Part shown: positions 36,246 to 45,054 of the stretch, in pieces
Layout of the letters: each line of letters opens with the position of its first letter
Numbering within the stretch: the stretch's first letter is position 1
NCBI RefSeq assembly: GCF_900107645.1
Contig: NZ_FNQN01000006.1
Coordinates: 62,001-126,000, forward strand
Direction: 5' to 3'
Origin: Desulfuromusa kysingii
GTDB lineage: Bacteria > Desulfobacterota > Desulfuromonadia > Desulfuromonadales > Geopsychrobacteraceae
Length of the DNA stretch: 64,000 nt
Position numbers and translations under genes: made by a program
Notes under the pieces: model-generated
What the model was told of the DNA's origin: nothing
What the model saw: the letters and a program-made list of their open reading frames with translations, nothing else
Databases searched by the model: none

Positions 36246-37193
36246 TCAGTTGCGACAATGTAGCAATGGTTCCCCTTGTTTTAACCTGCGAATGTTTTCA
36301 ATGACATTTTGATATATTCCTTCAAGGGATACGTCAGTGACGCCGCCGATATGGGGTGTGGCAATGACATTTTGCGAAAAAATTGGATCCTGTGGGTCTG
36401 GTGGCTCTTGCCAGAATACATCCAACCCCGCGCCCCCAAGGGTTCCGTCTTCCAGGGCAGTGAGGAGTGCCTGACGTTCAATCACTCCACCGCGACCAAG
36501 GTTGACGAGGAAAGTTCCAGGTCGCATGTATTGAAAGACGTTATGGTTCAATAGGTGATGAGTCTCGTCGCTGTCTGGCAAACTTAAAACCACAAAATCG
36601 GACTCTGACAACAGTTGAGGTAGATTGGCAAGGTTTCCAACCCAGTCGAGCCCGAATTGTTCAGCAAACTCTTCACTGGCTACTGATTTGATCCCTATCA
36701 GACGCATATTGAAAGCGCGAAGACGTTGGATCAGCGCTTTGCCGATCCCTCCTAAGCCAACCAAACCTGCTGTTTTCCCCTGCAATGCTTTACCCATGGG
36801 TGCTCCAATTTGTCTGTTTTGCAGATGTGTATGGATCTCCCGGGATTGACGTGCTAGCGCCATCATGAGATAGATGCCTAACTCAGCAACGGAATCAGCA
36901 TTACCGGATACATCGGTAGGGACGTTTGCAACGGTGATTCCCCGTGAGGTGGCGGCTTCAATATCAACACCTTCAAGCCCGGCACCGATTTGTTGAATCA
37001 ATTGCAATGAATCGGCACTCCTCAGCAACGTTTCACTGACGGGGCTCATGGTTGGAATTAAAACGTCAAACCCTTTGAGGCTGTCAATTTTATAGCTGCC
37101 AGATGCGTTGAATTCGACGTCAGGATGAGCGTGACGCAATTTATCGAAAATTCCACCCCATGCGTTTTCGGGTGCTGCAAATAATATCTTCAT
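36246..37193 (-). CDS. D-2-hydroxyacid dehydrogenase family protein
   Basis: NAD(P)-dependent 2-hydroxyacid dehydrogenase fold, 315 residues: NAD-binding GLVGLGGIGKALIQRL, catalytic Arg/Glu/His arranged as LGRGGVIERQAL ... DVFWQEPP ... ATPHIGG. Substrate specificity (glyoxylate, hydroxypyruvate, phosphoglycerate) is not predictable. Converges with glnA; single gene with a plain ATG start and no operon partner in the same direction. Confidence 0.88.
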   Translation of the reverse strand: MKILFAAPENAWGGIFDKLRHAHPDVEFNASGSYKIDSLKGFDVLIPTMSPVSETLLRSADSLQLIQQIGAGLEGVDIEAATSRGITVANVPTDVSGNADSVAELGIYLMMALARQSREIHTHLQNRQIGAPMGKALQGKTAGLVGLGGIGKALIQRLRAFNMRLIGIKSVASEEFAEQFGLDWVGNLANLPQLLSESDFVVLSLPDSDETHHLLNHNVFQYMRPGTFLVNLGRGGVIERQALLTALEDGTLGGAGLDVFWQEPPDPQDPIFSQNVIATPHIGGVTDVSLEGIYQNVIENIRRLKQGEPLLHCRN

Positions 37194-37335
37194 ATCTGGT
37201 CCTTCATGGTCAGAAAAAAATAATAGTTATTCTATCAATATATTGATATAGCTTATAGTTCTCTATATCACAGATCCATCCCTAAAATAAAAAAGATCAT
37301 TTGCATTTGAAAATCTTAGCCGTGAGAGTCGACCG

Positions 37336-38529
37336 ATGTTTCTGAACTATCTTGCCTTGCTCAAAGAAATCCGCTTTCCTGATTTACTTGATATCGCATT
37401 TTCGTCTGCGATTATCTGGTTTTTGTTTTCTCTGTTTCGCGCTCGAAGAACCTGGAAGATTGGTGCTGGGTTGATTGGTTACGGGGTGATCCTGCTGATA
37501 ACTCATGAGCTGGAATTTAATCTTACGGTGAAAATTCTACAAGGGCTTTCCGCTGTCGTTATCTTGACTATTGTCGTCATTTATCAGAATGAGATCCGGC
37601 GGGTTGTCGATGATATGTTTCATCTAGTTTTCAGACGGCGGACAAATTTATTACCGGGTGAAAAAAGCGTCCCCGAAATGCTAGTCAGGGTTGCGTATGA
37701 ATTATCCGATCGGCGCTGGGGAGCGTTGATTATCCTGCCGGGGCAACTGGCTCTGGATAATATTATAACCGAGGGAACCCGACTGGACGGACGCGTCAGT
37801 CGTCCATTACTCTTGAGCTTGTTTGATCCAAGTTCTCCCGGACACGACGGTGCCGTGGTTTTTCATGGTGACCAGATTGAGTGTTTTAGCAGCCGGTTGC
37901 CGTTGACGGAGCACGACGATCAAGTGCAGGAGCGTGGAACCCGTCATGCCGCTGCAATTGGTCTGTCAGAAAAGTCCGATGCCCTTATTCTTGTAGTTTC
38001 CGAAGAGACTGGCAATATCTCAGTTGCCAGGGAGGGTGTACTCGAAACAATCACCGACAGTCAGATGCTGCTTAATGAAATTAATGCTTTCGGTGCAGAT
38101 CTGGCTTCGCGTGAGAGTGGCAGAAAGCGTTATCAATCTTACCTTAGGGGAGGGGTGCGGTTAATTCTTTCGGTGCTTGTCACCGCTATTATCTGGTTGG
38201 TGATTGTCCCCGGTTCCGCAGTTGTTACCATGGACTTTGCGGTCCCCATTGCGGTACAGGATATTCCCGATGGTTATGCGTTTGTCTCTGTGACTCCCCC
38301 TGAAGCGGTCGTCTCATTAACCGGCGAGAGGAGGGAGTTATTTAAACTGAAAGCTGGTGATTTACTAATCTCTCTGGATGGGACCTTGACTGCGCTGGGA
38401 AGGCAGACTTATTCATTGAATAACTCTCAGATAATGTTACCGGGAACGCTCACCGTCGAAAAAATGATCCCGACCTCTGTTAAGGTTTTGGTTGAAAAAG
38501 TCTCTGTGACAGATAGGATCAGGCCGTAG
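37336..38529 (+). CDS. Membrane diadenylate cyclase fused to a YbbR domain
   Basis: 397 residues. Three N-terminal membrane helices (about 20-100), then a diadenylate cyclase (DAC, CdaA-type) domain with SPGHDGAVV (DGA 171-173) and the second motif GTRHAAAIG (201-209), then a fourth helix (274-292) and one extracytoplasmic YbbR domain (about 293-390). The DAC makes the second messenger c-di-AMP from two ATP; the YbbR domain is the fold of CdaR, the regulator encoded beside cdaA in Firmicutes. The usual RHR is RHA here (Ala205), so catalysis may be altered. Stands alone between a hydroxyacid dehydrogenase and a GST gene. Confidence 0.87.
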   Translation: MFLNYLALLKEIRFPDLLDIAFSSAIIWFLFSLFRARRTWKIGAGLIGYGVILLITHELEFNLTVKILQGLSAVVILTIVVIYQNEIRRVVDDMFHLVFRRRTNLLPGEKSVPEMLVRVAYELSDRRWGALIILPGQLALDNIITEGTRLDGRVSRPLLLSLFDPSSPGHDGAVVFHGDQIECFSSRLPLTEHDDQVQERGTRHAAAIGLSEKSDALILVVSEETGNISVAREGVLETITDSQMLLNEINAFGADLASRESGRKRYQSYLRGGVRLILSVLVTAIIWLVIVPGSAVVTMDFAVPIAVQDIPDGYAFVSVTPPEAVVSLTGERRELFKLKAGDLLISLDGTLTALGRQTYSLNNSQIMLPGTLTVEKMIPTSVKVLVEKVSVTDRIRP

Positions 38530-38686
38530 TCATTTTTGCCGACGATTTATCCATTCCCCTGTTTGTGGTAATATCCTCCTTATCACAAAGTCATTGCAAC
38601 TCAGATTTCACCACCTGTTCGTCGAGGACGATAAATAACCCGAAATGAGCATCGGCCGTTTTCTCGCAAACTTATAGGGATCGATT

Positions 38687-39346
38687 ATGAATGATATAGA
38701 ATTGTTTAGCGCACGTGTCTGTCCTTTTGCCCATCGGAGTCGTCTGGCGTTGATGGAAAAGAATTTACCGTTTACCCTGATCGAAATTAACCTGCATAAC
38801 AAACCGGATTGGTTCCTTAACATGAATCCTGCAGGATCAGTCCCTGCTCTGCGACAAGGGGACTTTGTGTTACATGAATCTTTGGTCATCAACGAATATA
38901 TTAATGAATGTTTTTCAGAAATACCCCTTCTTCCGCAATCTATGCAAAAAAGAGCTGAGGCTAGACAGTGGATCAGCTATGCCGGCGCCAGCTTTGTCCC
39001 AGCTTTTTACCGAACCCTCAAAGCACAGGATGAAGATCGGCAGGAGCGATCTATTGCCGAAATGTATCGTGTCCTTGAAACTCTGGATAATGAATTAAAG
39101 CGGAGCAAAGGTGAGGGGCCGTATTGGTATGGTTGGCAGGTTGGGTTGACTGATATTGCTTTTTATCCCTGGTTCGAACGTTGGATTTTGCTTGAGCACT
39201 ATCGCGGGTTGAAGATACCTGACCAACTGCATTCATTACTGGATTGGATCGCTGCAATGCAAGGGCGAGATGCTGTTAAATTAGGTGGTGAGCCTGTTGA
39301 TTATTATATTGGCCAGTACGCCGCTTATGCTGCCGGCAAGAAGTGA
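38687..39346 (+). CDS. Glutathione S-transferase family protein
   Basis: 219 residues: thioredoxin-like N-terminal domain with ARVCPFAHRSRLAL at the active site (Cys-type, as in omega or beta classes) and PALRQGDFVLHESLVINEYI for glutathione recognition, then an all-helical C-terminal domain with the LTDIAFYPW hydrophobic core. Probably a thiol transferase or stress enzyme; the substrate is unknown. No strong ribosome site, but ATG fits the domain start. Confidence 0.86.
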   Translation: MNDIELFSARVCPFAHRSRLALMEKNLPFTLIEINLHNKPDWFLNMNPAGSVPALRQGDFVLHESLVINEYINECFSEIPLLPQSMQKRAEARQWISYAGASFVPAFYRTLKAQDEDRQERSIAEMYRVLETLDNELKRSKGEGPYWYGWQVGLTDIAFYPWFERWILLEHYRGLKIPDQLHSLLDWIAAMQGRDAVKLGGEPVDYYIGQYAAYAAGKK

Positions 39347-39380
39347 TAAGATGACACTGATGTTCTGCCGTTGAAGCCGT

Positions 39381-39563
39381 CTACTCTTTCGTCATTTTTT
39401 CTTTTTTGAATTTAAAGAGGACGTACAAATTGATAACGGGAAGGGCAATGAACAGGGCTCTCCACGCCCAATCAACTGATCTTTCAGGAACTCCGGATTT
39501 GATAAAGACAAAAGTCAGTAAACCAAGCAATATTATGTGAGACAAGATGGCAATATTTTTCAT
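39381..39563 (-). CDS. Small two-helix membrane protein
   Basis: 60 residues: helix IAILSHIILLGLLTFVFI, a loop with SGVPERSVDWAW, a second helix LFIALPVINLYVLF and a basic tail FKKEKMTKE. Codon use and layout look genuine, though no clear ribosome site is visible. Convergent with the GST gene. No family recognised. Confidence 0.5.
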   Translation of the reverse strand: MKNIAILSHIILLGLLTFVFIKSGVPERSVDWAWRALFIALPVINLYVLFKFKKEKMTKE

Positions 39564-39620
39564 CCCAATGACTTTCTAAAAATAGATAGGTGGTATGGTC
39601 GTGCTTGGGTAAAGAATTTT

Positions 39621-40649
39621 TTAACCAATTCTTAAGACCTTGGCTCCACGGATTTTACGTTCTTTCAGTTCAAGCAGAGCGATGTTAGCTGCCTCCAGAG
39701 GGAATTCCTCATAAGTTGGATGCAGGGGGATTTCTGCTGCGAGTTCGAGAAATTCAGTCACATCTTGGCGAGTGACATTGGCCACAGTTTTAATCTCTTT
39801 TTCGAGCCACAAGTCTTGTGGATAATCAATCTCAGCCAAAAGGTGGCGATCAAAATTTTCTTTGCGGATGGCATTGATCACCAGACGGCCACCAGGCATC
39901 AGATGATGCATGGCGTTCACAATCGGCAGCCAAGCCGGGGTTGTGTCGATGATCGATTCCAGTAACTCTGGCGGATCACTCTCTGTCCCACCCGCCCAGT
40001 CAGCGCCGAGTTCAAGGGCAAACTGTTGTTCTTTTTTACTGCGAGCAAAGACATAGATTGGCATATCAGGGTATTTCTTTTGCGCCAGTTTCAAAACCAG
40101 ATGAGCCGACGCCCCAAACCCAGTTAACCCCAGCGGACCGCCGGACGTGAGTTTTGCAAGGTTGAGCGATCGATATCCGATTGCCCCGGCACAGAGTAAA
40201 GGAGCCGCTTCGGAATCTTTGAAAACAGCTGGAATCGGATGGGCAAAGTCTGCAAGGGCAACCATATATTCGGCATAACCACCGTTGGCATCACGTCCGG
40301 TCGCTTTGAATTCTGGACAGAGATTTTCCAGACCCTGCAAACACCAGCGGCATTTGCCGCAAGACGAATAGATCCAAGCCACACCGACCCGTTCACCAAT
40401 CCGTCCTGGATCTACCTGTTGCCCGACTTTGTCGATGACTCCGACCACTTGATGACCTAGAACCATCGGGAACACTGGTGGCGGTGTTCGACCCTCAATT
40501 TCATCCAGCTCGGTGTGACAAACGCCACAGGTTGTCACCTTGATTCGTACCTCATGAGCTGCAGGTTCAGGGATTGACATTTCAATCAACCGTAACGGTT
40601 CACGCTCGACCGTAAGGTCACAGATCTTTTCCAATATCATCGCTTTCAT
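39621..40649 (-). CDS. Zinc-dependent alcohol dehydrogenase family protein
   Basis: MDR-superfamily alcohol dehydrogenase, 342 residues: catalytic Zn ligands in TTCGVCHTE and LGHQVVG, structural Zn cysteines in SCGKCRWCLQGLENLC, and an NAD-binding fold with GLTGFGASAHLVL. The aldehyde or alcohol substrate is unknown. Its own ribosome site (AGGAGCG) lies upstream of the ATG. Separated from the ttr regulator genes by about 120 bases. Confidence 0.9.
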   Translation of the reverse strand: MKAMILEKICDLTVEREPLRLIEMSIPEPAAHEVRIKVTTCGVCHTELDEIEGRTPPPVFPMVLGHQVVGVIDKVGQQVDPGRIGERVGVAWIYSSCGKCRWCLQGLENLCPEFKATGRDANGGYAEYMVALADFAHPIPAVFKDSEAAPLLCAGAIGYRSLNLAKLTSGGPLGLTGFGASAHLVLKLAQKKYPDMPIYVFARSKKEQQFALELGADWAGGTESDPPELLESIIDTTPAWLPIVNAMHHLMPGGRLVINAIRKENFDRHLLAEIDYPQDLWLEKEIKTVANVTRQDVTEFLELAAEIPLHPTYEEFPLEAANIALLELKERKIRGAKVLRIG

Positions 40650-40767
40650 TTTATCGCTCCTATAAAAAATATAGCATGCGATGCAATAAAGGGGAGGTTT
40701 TTCTTCTTACTCTGAAGTTTTTAAGAAAAAAATAACTCTGTTGCTTTGCCTGGCGGTCAAGGAGAGG

Positions 40768-42126
40768 TTAACCATCCAGCCCGTATTTTTTCATTTTTCT
40801 CCAGAGCGTCGTTTTGTTAATCCCCAGCATCTCTGCGGCCAACAATTTTTTACCGTTGCATTTTTCCAACACTTTGAGAATATGCTGTTTCTCAGCTTCG
40901 CGAATGGGTAGATTTTCCCCCGGAGGCATTGTCGCGGTTGGTTCCTCAGGTGGAGAGACATGACGGCTATCAATGAACAGACTTTCTGACGACAGGGTTC
41001 GGCCGCGCTCTAAGATCATTGCCCTTTCGATGATGTTCTCCAACTCGCGGACATTACCAGGAAAGTTATAAGCATTGAGTGCTGTCAGGCCTGCGGCATC
41101 AATATCAACGACTCGCGGGTTGATGTGGCGATATTTGCTGAGAAAGTATTCAACCAGCAGGGGGATGTCATCCTTACGTTCACGTAGCGGTGGAATATGC
41201 AAGGTCATGACGCTGAGTCGATAATAGAGATCGCTGCGGAACAGATCTGCTTCTGCCTCCTGTCTAAGATTCTGATTGGTTGAAGCAATCACCCGCACAT
41301 TGACGTTGATTGCAGTGGCACTGCCGACACGATAGATGGATCGATCTTGCAAAGCTCGCAATAGTTTAACTTGAAAGTTACTGTTGGCCGTGCCAATTTC
41401 ATCCAATAATAGAGTCCCTTGATCGGCCATTTCAAAGTAGCCGATTCTGTGTCCCACGGCACCAGTAAAGGCCCCTTTTTCATGGCCGAAAAGTTCGCTT
41501 TCGACGACACCATCAGCCAAGGCGCTACAGTTGACAGGAACAAAGGGGAATTCGTTACGAGGACTCCATTGATGGATGAGGCGGGCGACCAACTCTTTCC
41601 CGACGCCGGTTTCTCCTTGAATCAGGACGGTACTATCGGTTCGCGCGACCCGTTTGGCAAGCTCAAGAACATTCAACATCTCAGCGTTTGCGGTGACAAA
41701 ATGGTAACGTCCAGAATCTATCGCTCGCTCTTGATTTAAAGCTTCAACCTTCTGTTCCAGGCGCTTTTCGCGCAACGCCCGTTGCAGGCGATGGGCAACA
41801 TCTGCTGGCTCAAAAGGCTTGGCTATATAGTCGTGAGCCCCATGTTTTATGGCGGTGACAGCCGAGTCAATACTGGAGAAGCCGGTGATCATAATGACGA
41901 CAGTATCGGGACTCGCTTCTTTGACCCGCGTCAACAATTCCATACCATCCATTTTGGGCATCTTCATGTCAGTAAGTACCAGTTGGGCGCCTTGGTCGAG
42001 AAAGTGTCGATAAGCATCCTCGCCATTGCCAAAATCACTGACATTATAAAGAGGAGAGAGCATCCGTACCAGAATCCGGCGGGTCATGGCATCGTCTTCA
42101 ACAATGATAATTTTAGCTTTACTCAT
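40768..42126 (-). CDS. Sigma-54-dependent response regulator, NtrC type
   Basis: 452 residues: receiver (phospho-acceptor Asp53), AAA+ activator domain with GETGVGKE (171-178) and GAFTGA (218-223), and a C-terminal Fis-type helix-turn-helix (GINKTTLWRKMKKYG). Follows its kinase by 2 bases on the same transcript. The pair is divergent from the reductase operon at 44351, whose upstream region has a -24/-12-like element, so it most likely activates ttrBCA. This replaces the LuxR-type TtrR of Salmonella. Confidence 0.93.
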   Translation of the reverse strand: MSKAKIIIVEDDAMTRRILVRMLSPLYNVSDFGNGEDAYRHFLDQGAQLVLTDMKMPKMDGMELLTRVKEASPDTVVIMITGFSSIDSAVTAIKHGAHDYIAKPFEPADVAHRLQRALREKRLEQKVEALNQERAIDSGRYHFVTANAEMLNVLELAKRVARTDSTVLIQGETGVGKELVARLIHQWSPRNEFPFVPVNCSALADGVVESELFGHEKGAFTGAVGHRIGYFEMADQGTLLLDEIGTANSNFQVKLLRALQDRSIYRVGSATAINVNVRVIASTNQNLRQEAEADLFRSDLYYRLSVMTLHIPPLRERKDDIPLLVEYFLSKYRHINPRVVDIDAAGLTALNAYNFPGNVRELENIIERAMILERGRTLSSESLFIDSRHVSPPEEPTATMPPGENLPIREAEKQHILKVLEKCNGKKLLAAEMLGINKTTLWRKMKKYGLDG

Positions 42127-42128
42127 GA

Positions 42129-44051
42129 TTATTCTCCTGCGGACAGGAACACTGTAAAGTTGGTTCCGGTGCCAATTGTTGAGTCGACTTCAATGGTCCC
42201 TCCATGGTTTTTGACAATTCCATAACTCACTGAAAGGCCAAGCCCTGTCCCTTTACCAACCTCTTTGGTGGTAAAAAATGGATCAAAAATACGGTTGAGA
42301 TTTTCAGGGGCGATACCGCTACCGTTGTCACTAAATTTTATCGCAATCTGACCGTTGTGAAATGCAGTGGCAGCAGTGATAAAGCCATTATGACCAATCG
42401 CGTCAATAGCATTGAGGAGAATATTGACAAAAACCTGCTGAATCTGGTTTTGATCGATTTTAATCAACGGGAGGTTGTCACTGGGGGTAAAGCTGATCTG
42501 AATATTGTGATTTGTGCTTTTAATCCGGGTTAAATCGAGAGAATGTTCTACTAACTGGTTAATATCGCAAAGAGTTTTTTCGCTGGCTTGACGCCGCGCA
42601 AAACTAAGTAGACCCGAAATGATTTTGCTTGATTTGTCAATTTGATCGATAATATCGCTGAAATCCTGTCCTAGAGTTTCCTGATTCAAGGTACCATTTT
42701 GCAAATCTTGTCGGGCAAGAGAGGAGAGGGCGCGGATATTGCCGAGAGGGGTATTGAGTTCATGGGCGAGACCCGAAGCCATTTCCCCGATAGAAGCAAG
42801 TTTTTCAGAGTTATGAATCTGCTCCTCAATCCGTTCTTTCTCTTCAAGATTACTTTGTAAATTCATTGCCATACGGTTGATTTCGCTGGTCAATGTGCCG
42901 ATTTCATCGTGAGAGCGCAATGGAATCCGGCAAGAAAGGTCATGAGAAATGCAATGGGTTCCATCGATGACTGTCTGGATGGGCCGGGTAATTGAACGGG
43001 AGAAAAAACCGGCGACAAGAGCTGCAAAAATGAGAACAAGGACAGTGGAGATGAGAATTTGTTGTTTGATGGCGACGAGCGGGAGCATGAAGTATTTTTT
43101 ATGCGCTTCAACAACAACGACCCAGCCGCGACTGTCATCATTGTAGGGAGAATAAAATGTATACGCGAGTAGATCGCGGGAATCCGGGGTAGAAATAACC
43201 CCTTCATCATTCTCCATCCATTGTGTTGTGATTGTTTCTGGATAATGCTGGAACACATTGATATGACTTCCGGTCTGGTTGCCAAACTCGCAGGTTGAAT
43301 CCTGAGAAAAAAGGTAGATTCCGTTGCGCTCAGGATTTGTAGTATTACGTTCAATGAGGAAGGCTTGTCCTTGATCGGCGGTAATAAGACTATTAATTTT
43401 TGCTCCGAGTGTGGCTCCCCAGACGTTGATGATCAGCGCTCCGGCGCGCCGGCCATCTGAATAGAAAAGCGGTGTCGAAAAGCGGACCATAGCCGGACAC
43501 CAATATAATCCTCCTTCAGTCCAGCCTCGCTCCAAATTGGAAATCCAGGTCTCTCCTTCAGGAAGTTCCATGGTGTGTTGAAAAAAGGAGCGGTCTTCGA
43601 TGGAGCCGATGGTTTTCAGATCAAGGCCAGGGATATCTTCACCTGAACGAGGTAGAATTTTTCCTTCGCGAATTTTGACAATTTCCTGTCCAGCATTATT
43701 GACCAACCGGATTGCCTGTAGCGATGAATCAAGACGTTGAAACTGTAAAAAAGTGGTCTCCAATCGTTGTAGCGCTGCAACAGTTGCTGCGGGGTCACCA
43801 TTCTCTTCAGCAGCAAGAACAGCCGCAACATCAATCGTTGCGGCGATGCTATGGAGAGTTCGCCCCGAACGATCAACCAGATCTACCAGGTTTTGTACTG
43901 ATGATTCGGCCATCCCCTGAATTCTTCCAGTGATGTTTTGTTGTAGAATCTGACCTGTCGATGTGATCATCAAGAACGAAAAGATACCAAGTGATACGAT
44001 GGTCACTCCCAGCATGGCGAGGAGAACTTTCTGACTGATTCTCATGCGCAT
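42129..44051 (-). CDS. Sensor histidine kinase with Cache-type periplasmic domain
   Basis: 640 residues from ATG at 44051, chosen because AAAAGGA lies upstream and the first membrane helix starts there ([18 protein letters not shown]); the open frame continues to 44249 without support. Layout: helix, large periplasmic Cache-like sensor (about 35-310), second helix, HAMP, HisKA with His in [14 protein letters not shown], and HATPase with [11 protein letters not shown] and [13 protein letters not shown]. Partner of the NtrC-type regulator. Likely senses the reductase substrate in the periplasm; inferred from position. Confidence 0.92.
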   Translation of the reverse strand: MRMRISQKVLLAMLGVTIVSLGIFSFLMITSTGQILQQNITGRIQGMAESSVQNLVDLVDRSGRTLHSIAATIDVAAVLAAEENGDPAATVAALQRLETTFLQFQRLDSSLQAIRLVNNAGQEIVKIREGKILPRSGEDIPGLDLKTIGSIEDRSFFQHTMELPEGETWISNLERGWTEGGLYWCPAMVRFSTPLFYSDGRRAGALIINVWGATLGAKINSLITADQGQAFLIERNTTNPERNGIYLFSQDSTCEFGNQTGSHINVFQHYPETITTQWMENDEGVISTPDSRDLLAYTFYSPYNDDSRGWVVVVEAHKKYFMLPLVAIKQQILISTVLVLIFAALVAGFFSRSITRPIQTVIDGTHCISHDLSCRIPLRSHDEIGTLTSEINRMAMNLQSNLEEKERIEEQIHNSEKLASIGEMASGLAHELNTPLGNIRALSSLARQDLQNGTLNQETLGQDFSDIIDQIDKSSKIISGLLSFARRQASEKTLCDINQLVEHSLDLTRIKSTNHNIQISFTPSDNLPLIKIDQNQIQQVFVNILLNAIDAIGHNGFITAATAFHNGQIAIKFSDNGSGIAPENLNRIFDPFFTTKEVGKGTGLGLSVSYGIVKNHGGTIEVDSTIGTGTNFTVFLSAGE

Positions 44052-44067
44052 TGTCTTTGTTTCCTTT

Positions 44068-44081
44068 TTGCAACTTGCACC
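44068..44081 (+). promoter_or_regulatory. Direct repeat 1, candidate activator site
   Basis: TTGCAACTTGCACC, identical to repeat 2 at 13 of 14 positions and 43 bases upstream of it, close to four helical turns. Confidence 0.5.
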
Positions 44082-44110
44082 TTTATGGTCTCTTTCGTTG
44101 CTGTAAATGG

Positions 44111-44124
44111 TTGCAACATGCACC
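44111..44124 (+). promoter_or_regulatory. Direct repeat 2, candidate activator site
   Basis: TTGCAACATGCACC, ending 97 bases before the -24/-12-like element, the usual distance for an NtrC-type upstream activating sequence. Confidence 0.5.
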
Positions 44125-44221
44125 ATCCGTAAAGTATGAGGATTGGGTTGTTTTGTCAATAAGGAATAAAAACTCCTACTTTTCAGAAGGTTAGCGTGAA
44201 GTGATGCAGTTTTATAAAACT

Positions 44222-44237
44222 TGGCATAACAGTTGTA
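44222..44237 (+). promoter_or_regulatory. Sigma-54-like promoter for ttrBCA
   Basis: TGGCATAACAGTTGTA: TGGCA at -24 and TTGTA at -12 in correct spacing (GG-N10-GT instead of GC). One mismatch at the invariant GC makes this a near-consensus site. It is 114 bases before the ttrB start. Confidence 0.52.
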
Positions 44238-44350
44238 ATTGGTAATCAAGAATTCTCTTATGTCTTGTCACGGATAGAAACCACTCTGCTTTAAGTACTC
44301 ACCGTGTCATGAACGATTAAACGCCAAGTTCTGAATGAAAAGGACGCCAA

Positions 44351-45052
44351 ATGGATCCAAACAGAAGACATTTTCTTGAGTTATTTGTCCCGACGAAGGC
44401 ACAGGCTGGCAGTCTCCAAAGTCAGTCACGTTCACCCCACTATGCCATGTTGATTGACTTGCGTCGTTGTGTCGGTTGTCAGGCTTGCACGATCGCTTGT
44501 GGAATGGAAAACCGCCTTCCCGAGGGGCAACACAGGACCACAGTCGCAGACTATGAATTGATGGCATTTGGTCAGACACGCCGCGCTGTTTTGCCACGCT
44601 TGTGTAATCATTGTGAGCAACCCTCCTGTACAGCGGGCTGTCCTACCGGCGCGACTTACAAGAGAGAGGACGGCGTGGTTGTTGTTGATAGCTCCATGTG
44701 TGTCGGTTGCGCCTATTGCGTGCAAAATTGCCCCTATGACGCACGCTTTATGAATGAGCAAACGCGAACAGCTGATAAGTGCACCTTTTGTATTCAACGC
44801 ACCAGCAATGGCTTACTCCCTGCCTGTGTTGAATCCTGCGTTGGTAAAGCGAGAATTTTTGGTGATCTAAACGACCCTGACAGTATGATTTCTAAATATC
44901 TGCGGGATAACCCGGTGCAGGTGCTGAAATCCGACAAAGGGACCCGACCACAAGTTTATTATATTTCGCTTGATGGTGCTCTACAAAATACCTTGGGGGA
45001 GGAAGCGACTTCTCTCATTCAGGGACGCCGTTCGATTGGAAAAAGGGGATAA
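44351..45052 (+). CDS. ttrB: Tetrathionate reductase-type iron-sulfur subunit
   Basis: Electron-transfer subunit of 233 residues with sixteen cysteines in four clusters: C40-43-46-50, C85-88-93-97, C117-120-123-127 and C144-147-159-163, enough for four 4Fe-4S centres. The N-terminus has RRHFLE (twin-arginine-like) but the following hydrophobic stretch is very short, so export may depend on riding with TtrA. First gene of the ttrB-ttrC-ttrA operon, same gene order as Salmonella ttrBCA. Another reductase of the same superfamily cannot be excluded. Confidence 0.85.
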   Translation: MDPNRRHFLELFVPTKAQAGSLQSQSRSPHYAMLIDLRRCVGCQACTIACGMENRLPEGQHRTTVADYELMAFGQTRRAVLPRLCNHCEQPSCTAGCPTGATYKREDGVVVVDSSMCVGCAYCVQNCPYDARFMNEQTRTADKCTFCIQRTSNGLLPACVESCVGKARIFGDLNDPDSMISKYLRDNPVQVLKSDKGTRPQVYYISLDGALQNTLGEEATSLIQGRRSIGKRG

Positions 45053-45054
45053 TT

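Larger units (their letters stand above)
44052..44350. other. Divergent control region between ttr regulator and reductase genes
   Basis: About 300 bases without a gene. It holds two 14-bp direct repeats (44068-44081 and 44111-44124) and a -24/-12-like element (44222-44237), described separately. The first repeat lies next to the ribosome site of the sensor kinase, so binding there could also affect the regulator's own expression. Confidence 0.55.

Noticed and set aside
37194-37335. Regulatory RNA before the diadenylate cyclase gene
   Set aside because: Short AT-rich spacer with no stable hairpin or recognised aptamer.
44052-44249. 66-residue N-terminal extension of the sensor kinase
   Set aside because: No membrane signal or family match, and it would run through the repeat sites; the ATG at 44051 has a ribosome site.
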